From Alopecurus myosuroides (Eukaryota; Streptophyta; Magnoliopsida; Poales; Poaceae), in contig CM054057.1 in assembly GCA_028641055.1 (NCBI GenBank), forward strand, positions 583,387,158 to 583,451,157: a stretch of DNA of 64,000 bases. The letters run 5' to 3'. Below, piece by piece: positions 43,232-53,403 of this stretch. Each line of letters starts with the position of its first letter. The first letter of the stretch is position 1. The position numbers were made by a program, and so were the translations under genes. Below the pieces are notes generated by a model. That model did no database searches. It was not told the origin of the DNA and worked only from the letters and a program-made list of their open reading frames with translations.

Positions 43232-43807
43232 CTAACTACAACACTGACTACAATATTTTTGACTAATGATCAGCAAATACACAACTCGAAGAATAATTGC
43301 ATATAAATAAAAATTGCAGCCAACAGATTGCTCTGCTTCTTTAGATCGACAAGCTTCTCCAGCTGTTTGGCACCCCATTATGCACCGTAGCAACAACCCA
43401 GTACAAGATCTCAATTGCTCCACCGCCGGTAGCAAATTGGGCACCTTTTTTATTTTGTCCTCCTTTTGAATCCTCTTGATGTAATCCTCAACCCACTCGA
43501 AATGGTCACATGGAAGCAGATCCTCCAAATACGAAAATCCAAATCGGATGAAAACCCAAATCGGCTAAAAACCGAAAATTGAGGAAACATAAAACGAAAT
43601 TGACAAGGGGGACACATATCTCACCTTCCCAAGCTGTTCTTTGCTCTCGCATTTCACATACTCACGCCCGCGGTTGCCGTTCTTGTCTCTCGTGGTGACC
43701 CACCGCTGCACGCACGCTGTCCGTGGGCAGTCAGGGCACCTTCCCAACGGAACTGGCCCGAACCGTGGCCATTTAGAGTGGGATACGAAAGCGGATCTCG
43801 ACGACAT
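43232..43807 (-). CDS. GRF-type zinc finger protein gene on MULE2, two exons
   Basis: Exon 1 is 43807-43625 (61 codons, MSSRSAFVSHSKWPRFG...). The intron is 43624-43523 with GT...AG ends, and exon 2 is 43522-43232. The joined frame gives about 157 aa. A GRF-type finger spans the junction: CPDC (residues 24-27), NRGREYVKC (45-53, the GRxxxxC part), then PCDHFEWVEDYI after the intron (C66, F, W). The C-terminus has a hydrophobic segment (NFYLYAIILRVVYLLI) that may be a membrane anchor. GRF fingers occur in nucleic-acid proteins such as NEIL3, TOP3A and APE2 and may bind single-stranded DNA. The gene converges on the plus-strand genes from the right TIR side, and both exons are open. MULE1 has no counterpart. 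Confidence 0.68.
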
Positions 43808-44008
43808 GCCACCGGAGAAGAAGGGGATGTCGCCCCTGTAGCTCTACCAGACGATAACGCTACCCGTGGACGCCGCGCTCTCCGTCGCATGCGTCCGGTT
43901 CCTTCCTACGAACAAGGGTCGCCGCCCGCCTCTGCGCGTGGCCGCCCTCTCCGTTGCTCGGCTGATTTTCCTGCTCATCGCCGCGAGCTCCGGGGACGCG
44001 CTCCGCTG

Positions 44009-44016
44009 CTTTTAAA
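44009..44016 (-). promoter_or_regulatory. TATA-like box of the GRF gene
   Basis: The minus strand reads GGTTTAAAAGC about 200 bp upstream of the ATG at 43807, just inside the right TIR. Confidence 0.4.
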
Positions 44017-44270
44017 CCGCCGGTCGCAAGCGACCGGTCAACAGTTGGCTCCCACAAACCGCACTAACGGTCAACAGCTGAGTCCCACAAGCCGCGCCAA
44101 CTGTTCTATTATGGGTCCCACAAGTCAGCATACTAACGGAGGCTGCAAGTCTCACGGAACGAATCCTTGCGCACAGACTAGGGGCAAAACTGAGCACCAT
44201 TCGGCGCTAGGAGAAAAACTGAGGTCGTGGTACCAACTGAGGGCAGCCTCATAAATAATCCTAAATTGTA

Positions 44271-45906
44271 TGGTCATTTTCCTGTAATGGAATTGGATTT
44301 AAGTGCAGGCACTGCATGCTACTCTATTGCCAAGCATTATTAATCCCACTTCTGAGCATCTCACCCCTCCCGAAAAATGGACGGATTAGATCCTTAAGAA
44401 AATGGAAAGGCAAGGCCTAGGACAAGAAATTCACATCTGGTAGAGTTTTGCTCATTGTTTTGTATGGTTTTAATTTTATTTCATCGTGAGGTGATCGGAG
44501 TTCCTGATTATATCACACATTTCAGCATTTGTCTAAGGCATGGAGTTTGTTCTTCCAGGATCCAGCTACCGACAATCTCTGCATGGATGATAACTTAATT
44601 ATTTATCTCGCGACATATCTCTCAATGGTGCCAATGGTTTCATTCATGCAATGGAGATGAGGATATTGACATCCTTGTTATCCTAGAAAAGCATATTTAA
44701 TTTCAATCCAATCATTTTGTAAACGATACCATAACACTAGGTCACCGAAAGACATGTTGGTTTGAAAAATAGCTTCCAACGACACCAATTTGATTGGGAA
44801 ATTGTTTTACCGAACAACCTTGTCAATCATCAAAAGTTTAGTTGGAAAAATTCTTCCCCGAGCAACATGTTCCTACCAGCCAATTTTCGGTCACCAGTGC
44901 TTGTGGGTTACATGTAAATTTATTTGGTGGCTGATTTCTTCCATGGAACCAGCTTTGGTTTTAGCACTCCTTACATGGAACATTATGTCTATAGCATGTG
45001 ACTGGGCCAGCTGCGGGTGCCTATGAGTTAGTTGATGGCTTTACACTTGTGTGATTCATCTTCATAGTTGTGCGTACTAGGGTGGTTTCCATGAGGCTCA
45101 CCCTCAAGGGTGAACAGATTTGACGGAATTACACTTGGTTGATCCATCTTTATTGCAACGGGTATCTCACACACTTCCTCATTGTCACCGTTTTTGGACG
45201 AGTCAGCCATATCATGCATGATTGAATCACCTTCTTTGAGACATTGTAAACCTTCGAATATTGGTAATTATGTAGACGTTTTCTTTGACTTCATGGATAA
45301 CTGACACCTTGGTTGAAATATTCTTGCTAAAGTTTGTTCAATAACAAGTTTTCTTACTGAAATATCTTGCTCTACTACAAATGTTGTCGTTTATCGTTAT
45401 ATAATTGAATTACCATAAGGCACAATGAAAACCTACAAAATTTCACAATGTTTGGAGTATGCAATTTCGAAGTGATATATATTGACTAAGTTCTTGACTA
45501 TTGAAGCGACCTGCTTTGGCCAACAGAAATCAATTTATTTTGTGCCTTATCTTTGATCCTAATATTCAGTCAACTACAACAAACTCACTTGGTTGGAGGC
45601 ATGTTTGATGAGTGCATTCATGACCTCAATAGAACTTAAAATAAGTACCTGCCAATAACTCATCTTCAGCTCTATACAACATCCATCATGTCGATGAGTC
45701 ATTATCATATTTATTTCTTCTTGACTCTTCCATCCGGTTTGGCATATGTATAACCCTCGTATGGTATCCACTTATACATACCAACTAGGCTAGAACAACT
45801 TAAATCCACTATTAGTTACATATACCGAATGAGGTATCCATCATGTATATAGCTAGTGAACTTGTATTGGCCGAGATGGTTATTTGTCGTGTGGCCGGAT
45901 CTGATC
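44271..45906. other. Unassigned AT-rich spacer
   Basis: Nothing recognised: no coding frame with known motifs on either strand, no clear repeat, no transposon ends. Confidence 0.5.
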
Positions 45907-45915
45907 CCCGTGTTG

Positions 45916-46903
45916 AGTTTTTTTTTTTTATAAAGGGAAGTTTATTAATATCGTGAAGATACAAATTACACCCTGCCTCTGCAACAACGCAATGGATGCA
46001 CTTAGCCGAAAGTCAATAAGAAGAAAAGAAATAAATAGAAAAGTACCACCACAGACAGTCCTCGGTATCCGCACAACCACCACCTAAACAACAACTGATG
46101 TCCATCTCTTGAAAAACAACGTCTCCAAGAAGAATGGTACCAGGCACAACCAATTAAAGCCAGACCTTGGGTTTTCACCATAAAGATAATCCTCGCTCTC
46201 AAAACAACGGCTCCAAGAAGACCAATGCTAGGCACAACCAATTAAGGCCAGACCTTGGGTTTTCAGCCTGAAAGGTAGGACTTTAGACTTCACGCATATT
46301 GTCGCCCCCTCTGACATACGGCTGCCACGAATCTTGTAAGTCCAAGCCAGTTCTCCATCTATACAAAGACTCTGAACACCGTTGCTATTCCTCCAATCTC
46401 GCCTTCGATGACTGAGCATTGCGACCGAATTCCACCGATCCAGCAATCTCCAGGCGCCGCCCATGGGAGTTCGCCGGCAGAGCCTTTCGGTCGACACCAC
46501 GGCTTGATCAAAGAGAACCTACACCAGGATCCTCATCTTCGCGCGATGGGAAACCCTAGGACCACCGCCATTATTCTGAAGCCTCGCAAGCCCCCACGCC
46601 GCGAGTCATCCCCCAGCATGAATGGCATCAAAAGAGAAGGCAGTCTGGGGCGCAGCTGCAGGACGTCTCCGTCTTGACGACCAGATCTTCCCGTAGCGGT
46701 CCCGGCCAGCCCCTAACAGCCCAGATCGAGGCCTCATCCCTAACCGAGCATCGGGGGCCAGATCGCACGCCGTGATGGCGGCACACCACCTCCTCCTCCT
46801 CGACACCATCCGCTACCGGAGGCCCTCAGGCCCCAGCCATGACGGCCGCGCCTCCCTATCCTCAGGCCGCGCCTCCCTATCCTTAGGCCGCGCCCCACCT
46901 CCT
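45916..46903 (-). mobile_element. Reversed poly-A retroposon (LINE-derived or SINE-like)
   Basis: It starts on the plus strand with a T tract (45918-45930), the reverse of a poly-A tail. The body includes an internal duplication (CAGGCACAACCAATTAA...CAGACCTTGGGTTTTCA near 46142 and 46222) seen in common Triticeae retroposons. CCCGTGTTG occurs at 45907-45915 and 46904-46912 and may be the target duplication, which would set the right end. The GC-rich part near 46780-46900 would be its 5' region. Confidence 0.5.
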
Positions 46904-46912
46904 CCCGTGTTG

Positions 46913-47707
46913 CGCCTTCTATGGATCTCGCCTGCCCACCCCCGCGCCGGGAGGGGGCGCCGCCACCGCCGCCGGCATCGGCAGCAGCAGCGGAAGGAGA
47001 AGGTAGGCGGGAGGGGCTTGTTTACGAATTCTCAAAGTTTTTGTTTACAAACTCTCAAATTTTGATCGGACTGCCGTTTGGGGGGGGGGGGGGGGGGTGG
47101 GGGGAGGTCGCCGCTTGTGCATCACCCACCAATGCGACCGGCACATTCTACACCCCTAAAGAGGGGGCAATTGAGGGTGCCAGAAACAAATTTGATGAAC
47201 GCCGGTGAAAATGCACTCACCGTCCGTCACATGCACGTCAGCACATACCGTCGCTGCAGAACCGCCACCGCTGCCAAGTGCCAGCGCCTCGCTGACGCTG
47301 AATGTGCGTCTTACCTTACCTACCGGAGCTCTCTGCTTCTCCTCCTTGAACTTGATATTTGAAGCCATTTTTTCGTGTGACCATGGCCATGACACATGGT
47401 CAGGCCAACTCAGAAATTAAGTTATCATCATCTTCATAAGCTTGGAGACATCTTGCCTCATGCTACTTGTCCTTCTTTGAATCCATACCCGGAGCGTACG
47501 ACAACCCACAATGATGATACGTAGCTAGCACGCGATGCAGGAGGTTGACGTGTTTGCGACGGCCAGCAGGATACGTACTTGTAGAGCGTATCTAGCTAGC
47601 TAATTCCCTTTGAACTTTTCAGTTGGACTAGCTAGCCAGGTCAGTAATTATGTTGTCATCATGCGCTTGGGAGACCTTAAGCTTGTGGACATCTGGTACC
47701 GTACTTG
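46913..47707. other. Unassigned spacer with a G run
   Basis: An uninterrupted G run of about 18 lies at 47080-47097 and may be miscounted. The rest shows no recognisable gene. It ends at the assembly gap. Confidence 0.5.
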
Positions 47708-47807
47708 NNNNNNNNNNNNNNNNNNNNNNNNNNNNNNNNNNNNNNNNNNNNNNNNNNNNNNNNNNNNNNNNNNNNNNNNNNNNNNNNNNNNNNNNNNNNN
47801 NNNNNNN
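47708..47807. other. Assembly gap (100 N)
   Basis: Exactly 100 undetermined bases, a common placeholder for unknown size. Frames drawn across it are meaningless. Confidence 1.
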
Positions 47808-47920
47808 CACGCGCCTTGCTCGCCCCGACCCTACCTCTGCAGTCTTTTGCACCGGGTGGTGGCCGAGCCGGGGCAAAAGGGGTGCTCACGAGTGAGAAAA
47901 AGCCCTGTTTTCCACTAGTG
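47808..47920. mobile_element. Right terminus of a CACTA element cut by the gap
   Basis: The sequence ends GCCCTGTTTTCCACTAGTG; its reverse complement CACTAGTGGAAAACAGGGC is a standard Triticeae CACTA end. ATA follows at 47921-47923. GGGGCAAAAGG and GCCGAG motifs upstream may be sub-terminal repeats. No matching left end is visible, so the rest is hidden in or lost at the gap. Confidence 0.65.
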
Positions 47921-48979
47921 ATAGCAAGCAACTACTTTGTATTGTTATAGCACAGAATACTGGTACAGAAGGATGGTTACTTGACATGTGATGCAATGGG
48001 CAGAAATTGGTGTGTTCTTGACCCAGAGGTTTAGATTTGCCACCACCGACGTTTAGGTGCTTGTCTAGAAACTGAAGTAGGAGAATTTGAGCTATATCCA
48101 ACATGCGTGATTGGTACTTTAGTAGCGATTGTTTGTTGGTCCGGTGTTTTTGCAAGAAATGAACACGTGCTGGTTAGCAGAATACAAGGATTGGAAATGA
48201 GAATACACATCATATGGATTCTGACCTAGATCATGGATTGGCCGTAGCTTAATTTTTTAAATACAAAAAGATATGAAAACCGAGATGCTAAAGACTGTTG
48301 AATACAGGACTGGAATCATTGTATTACCTAATTATTATGTAATCAAGATGGACAGACGAGAGGTGGAAGCAGCCACGATCCCTATTGTTGACGGCCATGG
48401 TTAAGCCGCCTTAGAGGCCTGCTTCCTTCGGCCGTCGGTCGGACCTGCGATGTTTCCACACGGAATGATGATGCGAACCGATTTAACCGCTCGCGAAATC
48501 TGCACCCACGCAGAGATTCGTAAATGCCGGCGGTTAGATAAGACCCAACGGAAACTCCATGCGGCGGAGCGGCATGTATTCCCGTGGGCCGCGGCCCGCG
48601 CAGGACTCGAACTAGGGGGAGGGGCATGTGCCGGTCGCAGCGCGGTGGTGAGAGAATCGATTTGGAAGAAGGAATCTAGCCACAATTAATGGGATCGGTA
48701 ATTATGGTGCATTGTTATCGGATCCATGCTGGCTGTATGATGGAATAAGAATGTGTGGCATGAGATCGGTCCGATGTTTTGTGTTTTCCATCAGACTATG
48801 ATAGATAGTATTTACCTTCCTCTTATTCCCGTTTTTTTTACAAAACCACATTATTTTTAATCATCCCTTTTGCACACATATTTCTATCATAGTCACATGT
48901 TTGCACATACAATTCCACCAATTTTGTGTCCTGCAAACTCCATACATGAGCGACGAGCACGCACAAGAGTAGCAAGAAT
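47921..48979. other. Unassigned spacer
   Basis: A GC-richer patch lies at 48390-48690, but no coding motif or repeat is recognised. Confidence 0.5.
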
Positions 48980-50625
48980 TAAAGGGTTCGTTGCATAGAA
49001 AACAAAAAATCCTACGCGAGAGACACCAAAAAAACCAAGATCTAATCTAGGAGATGAAAATGGGCATAGCGAAAGTCTTAAGGAGAACATACCCTCAAAG
49101 ACACAAAGCGTTACGAGAAAGAATCTCGTTGTTGGCGTAGTCGTACTAACACTGTTCCCGAGACCGAGAAGATGTGCACCGCAATCCGGCGGTGCCTCCG
49201 TGATCGGTCACACGTACGGCTTGATGACGACCTCCGTTCCCTCGATCCAGTGGGGCAGCGGAAGTAGAGGATCCCTCGGAACTCCAGCAGCACGACGGCG
49301 TGGTGGTGTTGAAGAATCCCACAGTCAGGGCTTCGCCAAGCCGAAGACCATGAAATGGAGCAGCGGGTGGAGAGGAAGGGAGGTGGGACAAGTGTGTGAG
49401 GAGGGGGAGCTCTCACCCTCCTTTTATAGGGGAGGGGAGGCAGCCCAAAGGGAGGGTGCGGCCAGCCATGGGGTGCCCCCACCTCTTCCCTCTTCATTTG
49501 AGTGGACACTCCACTCACACCCACTCATGCTCCCATAATTTCCCACTTGGAAAATCTAAAGGTTTTTCTTTAATTAATAAATAAATGTTTTTATTTCTTT
49601 ATTTTATATTTGTTAATTCTATTAACAAACATTTGCATATAGCACCTCGAATCATTTTTTAATTCTATTAACAACCATTCGACGAAAAAAACCCTTGAAC
49701 TATTTCAATTTTCCCCGAAATAATTTCGGTGCTGTCCAAAACATTCTTTGACATTACGTATCCTCTCAAATGCGTCATCGAACTTTAAGTGTGTCACCCT
49801 ACGGTTCGCGAATAACATAGACATGATCGAGACTCCTCTCCGATCAATAATCAACAGCGGGATCTGGAGATCCATCATGACTCCTATATATTCAACGTTG
49901 AATCTCGTGATCGTGTGAACCATCAACTTCGTAACTAATTCCCTTTGTCTCGCGATATTTTACTTGTCCAAGACCGATTATTGGTATCAACCAAATCTTG
50001 TTCGATCTCATTAACGACAAGTACTCTTTTACTCGTTTTGTGATATGACATCCTTGTGACCTAGTCACGTGCTTGCAAGTGGTGTCGATGTGATATCACC
50101 GAGAGGGCCCAGAGTATATCTCTCCGTCATTTGGATGGACAAATCCCACTCTTGATCCATGAGCCTCAACTAATACTTTCTTAATACCCGATGACACCTT
50201 TATAGTCACCCTGTTACAGTGTGACATTTGATGACATCAAAGCACCCTTCTGGTATCAGTGATTGACATGATCTCATGGTCTAAGGAATAAGTTACTTTG
50301 TATGCAAGATATAACAATATAAACTAAATGACTTGATCGTATTGTTATACTTAATTTGGGTTTTATGTTCATCACATCATTCTTCTAATGACATGACCCC
50401 GTTATTAACAACATCCAATGTTCATGATCAGGAGACCTTGATCATCTATTAATCAACGAGCTAGTTAAAAGAGAGGCTTTACTAGGAACCATTGTTTGTT
50501 TATTAAACACACATGTATCAACGTTTTCAGTTAATAGAATTCTAGCATGAGAAATAAATATTTATCATAAACAAGGAATAAGATAATAACCACTTTATTA
50601 TTTCCTCTCGGGCATATTCCCTTCA
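48980..50625 (-). mobile_element. Solo LTR of a Copia element (BARE/Angela/WIS-like), 1.65 kb
   Basis: The left end is TAAAGGGTTCGTTGCATAG and the reverse complement of the right end is TGAAGGGAATATGCCCGAG, so the LTR is reversed with ends TG...CA, one G changed to A. AGAAT flanks both sides (48975-48979 and 50626-50630), a perfect 5-bp target duplication. The GAATATGCCC...GGAAATAATAAA start and TTTTCTATGCAACG end resemble BARE/Angela-type LTRs. No internal region is present, as after LTR-LTR recombination. Confidence 0.85.
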
Positions 50626-50631
50626 AGAATC

Positions 50632-51063
50632 GGCTCCACAATCGCCGCCTCCACCTCTAGAAGGAACCCCGCAGCATGGAGCTCCCCGTTCTCCCGCGAC
50701 ACCGAGAAAACCACAGCAGAAGCCGACCCATCAACGGCCTGCACGTCCACACTCCAGGCAGAGGACACCTCCCCCAGCGAGTCTCCACACTGGGAGATGA
50801 CCAACCTGCATGGGCTAACCCCGCTATGGGAGTCCTCCGCATGGCAAGAATTTGCCCAGCCCTGGGAGCCTTCCGTCCTGCAAGGGCTGTCCCACCGGTC
50901 GAGCCTCCGGCCCCGGAAGTCCACAGTGTCCGTCTCCCGCGGAGAGACAGAGGCAACCGGCGAAATCAGGTTCACACAACCCACGACACGGCCTCCCAAC
51001 TTTAAACCCCGCTCGATAGGAGGTCTGTCTCCTCGGCGCTCACGAAGGCTTAGGGAAACTTAA
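50632..51063 (+). pseudogene. LINE ORF1 C-terminal fragment
   Basis: The frame is open from the solo LTR edge to a stop at 51063. It is Ser/Pro/Arg-rich and ends with an RRSRRLRET-like tail, as seen in plant L1 ORF1 proteins. The 5' part is missing; sequence left of the solo LTR does not look like LINE, so the LINE was probably already truncated. Confidence 0.5.
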
Positions 51064-51258
51064 TGTGGAAGATGGGGATCAACCAAGATGAAGGGACTAT
51101 TTCGGATGTGGAGCTGCAGCGTTGCATGGCGGCGTTTGCCAATGCACTCACGAACTCAAAGGTGGAGGTGCTAGCGTTATTGTTTGGTGTGCGTGTTCCC
51201 GAGGTGGATGTGTTAGATGCCTAAGGGTGCCATATGGTGGATCCAGTAGGCCTGGTTG

Positions 51259-51674
51259 ATGTCAGAGTCTCTTAGTGAGTTCTTTCTTGTGTGGAATGTG
51301 AGGGGTCTCAACTCGCCTGTGAGGAGAGACCTCGTCCGTGAGTTCGTGAATGATTCGGGTGCGATCCTTGTGGCCCTCTCCGAGTGTAAGCTTGAGGTTG
51401 TAAACTCTTTCGATATTAATGCAAATCATGGGACCCCGCTTCAACGGGTTTGCTTATTTGCCGGCTGTGGGAACCTCGGGTGGAATTATTGTGGCTTGAC
51501 AGTCTTCGAGATTGTTCACTTCTAACTGTAAGCTTACTGCTAACACGGTCACGCTTGAGATCACTCCAGCGGTGGGTGACAAGTGGTGTTTACTTCGGTC
51601 TACGGACCCTCGGTGGAGAGTGGCAAGGAGGCTTTCCTTGACGAGATCCGCACGGTGGTTGTGGGTTGCGCGGG
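51259..51674 (+). pseudogene. LINE ORF2 endonuclease, N-terminal part
   Basis: FFLVWNVRGLNSPVRRDLV is the standard start of the plant L1 apurinic-type endonuclease, followed by LVALSECKLEVV. The frame is lost near 51500. The Gypsy element inserts at 51675. The gene continues at 59810. Confidence 0.85.
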
Positions 51675-53387
51675 TGATGGCTAGGTTGAGACTCCAAGTG
51701 CAGAGTGTGTAGCTAGTGGCAATCCTTCTTCCCCACGAGGGTGACTCGAGGGTTTATATCAAACTCTTGGGGAGCCAGTATTTCAGCAGTTGTCTTCCAA
51801 GCTTCCTCCAGGATCCTGCAAACAAGTAGAGAATTTTGTGCCCTCAACCTCACCAAGTGGTTGTCAAGCACAAGGTGTGAGACTTCTAAATTGCAATGCA
51901 AAACTGAAAGTAAATGTGCAATAATTAAATCTACTACTAAATGCAAATGAGAAAAATAAATATGCAATGGATTGTTTTTGTATTTTTGTGATGCAAGTGG
52001 TGATGGAGATAATGTAAATTCGAATTGGAGATGCAAGTAAAGTAAACTGCAAGTAAAGTAAATTGCAGCAAAGTAACTAGAGTGTTTTATTATATTTAAA
52101 ATAGGACCGGGGTTCATGGTTTCACACTTGCATTCTCTCAAATAAAGTGGTAGACGGTGGACATAAAGAATTACATGTGAGATTACAATAACATGTTTAA
52201 CATTGAGTACTTTCATATGGGCATCACGTCCTAGCATAGAGATCTCTACGGTCATATTGATCCCTCTTATACTCCACCAAGATGCGAAATAAATCACAAC
52301 ACCTCGATAATTAAGGAAAAACCAGAGTATAGCTTTAAGCAATGTGACATGAAGTTGAAGTAAGAACTTGCTAGATCTAGTCATGGAGATTGATTAGTGT
52401 CACTTCAAATCCCCGGTAACAAGTTACTCCTTTTTATCCCTAGTGAGGTAACTAAGAAAGGTTTAACAAAACCTAAGTGGATCGCTGAACTTCTGTAACT
52501 TTCACAGCACTAGCCACCCCCTGTTACTCCAACTAATGCACCCGTCACCCCACACACGCTCTCAAGAACTAGATTGATCAAAGCTAGCAAATAAGAACGG
52601 GGTACATAAGATACATCTACTCAAATAACTCAAGGGAAACAATTGCAATCTCAGATTCAATAACTCATAGAAAAGATCCACCACATAGGAATTACAACGG
52701 TGCCCGTAATCATGTGAGGCAGCTCATACGGATCTAATTAGTGAAGCACATAGAGAGAGAGATACAAGTGCTACTTCCACAAACCCATAGCCCTGGGGTG
52801 GACTACTCCCTCTTCATGGAGATGTCGATGGTGATGACGTTGGAGGGGTAGGAGATCACACCGGCGGCGCCCCGCCGGAGTTTTCCCCCTCCAATCTGGA
52901 ACTTCTGGTCTCTGTTTTGGTGTTTCGGTGTTTCGGCGGCGCTCCCCTCCGTAAGGGTACGGGGGACCCTTTTTATAGTCGGTTTTAGGTCAAGACGGAT
53001 TCGGTAAGTCGAAGATGGAAGGAATTGGGGCCACAGGGGCCAAAAGGGGGCCTCTCACACGGCCAAGGAATCTGGCCGCGTGGAGGGTCCTCTTTTGGGC
53101 CTCCTTGCCCAATTCTCGTGGATCCTTCGCCCGCAAGTCTTCTCCTTCCAAGAAAATGACCCCCCGCAGATTTTCAGGTGATTTCGCGGAAGTTTGCCCC
53201 CTGAAACGTCAAAAATATAGAAAACGGGGTTTCTGACAGGCAGGGTTAATTTCATAAAAGTTGGGGGACTTTGTAATTTAACCCCAAAATACTATAAAAC
53301 ATTGAATTATACCCTTATATGATGCAATATGTAATAGAAAACTATGTGAAAATATGCAAAATTCATCTATGCATTTTACATGCATCA
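51675..53387 (-). repeat. 3' LTR of the Gypsy element
   Basis: 1713 bp, TG...CA ends, about 99 percent like the LTR at 58110. It carries an extra 10-bp TTTCGGTGTT-like duplication near 52925 relative to the other LTR. Confidence 0.95.
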
Positions 53388-53403
53388 ACATCCCCAAGCT
53401 TAA
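53388..53403 (-). promoter_or_regulatory. Polypurine tract of the Gypsy element
   Basis: The minus strand reads AAGCTTGGGGATGT directly next to the 3' LTR, the expected plus-strand primer position. Confidence 0.7.

Larger units (their letters stand above)
34924..44261 (+). mobile_element. MULE2: Mutator-like element with transposase, 9.3 kb
   Basis: It begins GGGTCATTTATCGAATTGCC and ends with the inverted counterpart GGCAGCCTCATAAATAATCC. TAAATTGTA flanks both ends (34915-34923 and 44262-44270), a perfect 9-bp target duplication typical of Mutator. TIR similarity extends about 100-150 bp with gaps. Gene order is transposase (plus strand), tandem repeats, small acidic/basic ORF (plus), then a GRF zinc finger gene (minus) starting near the right TIR. 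Confidence 0.92.

Noticed and set aside
47610..47950. Open frames running through the N gap
   Set aside because: They exist only because N translates as X.
48382..48689. Overlapping frames on both strands in a GC-richer patch
   Set aside because: No motif, no splice context and no family resemblance.
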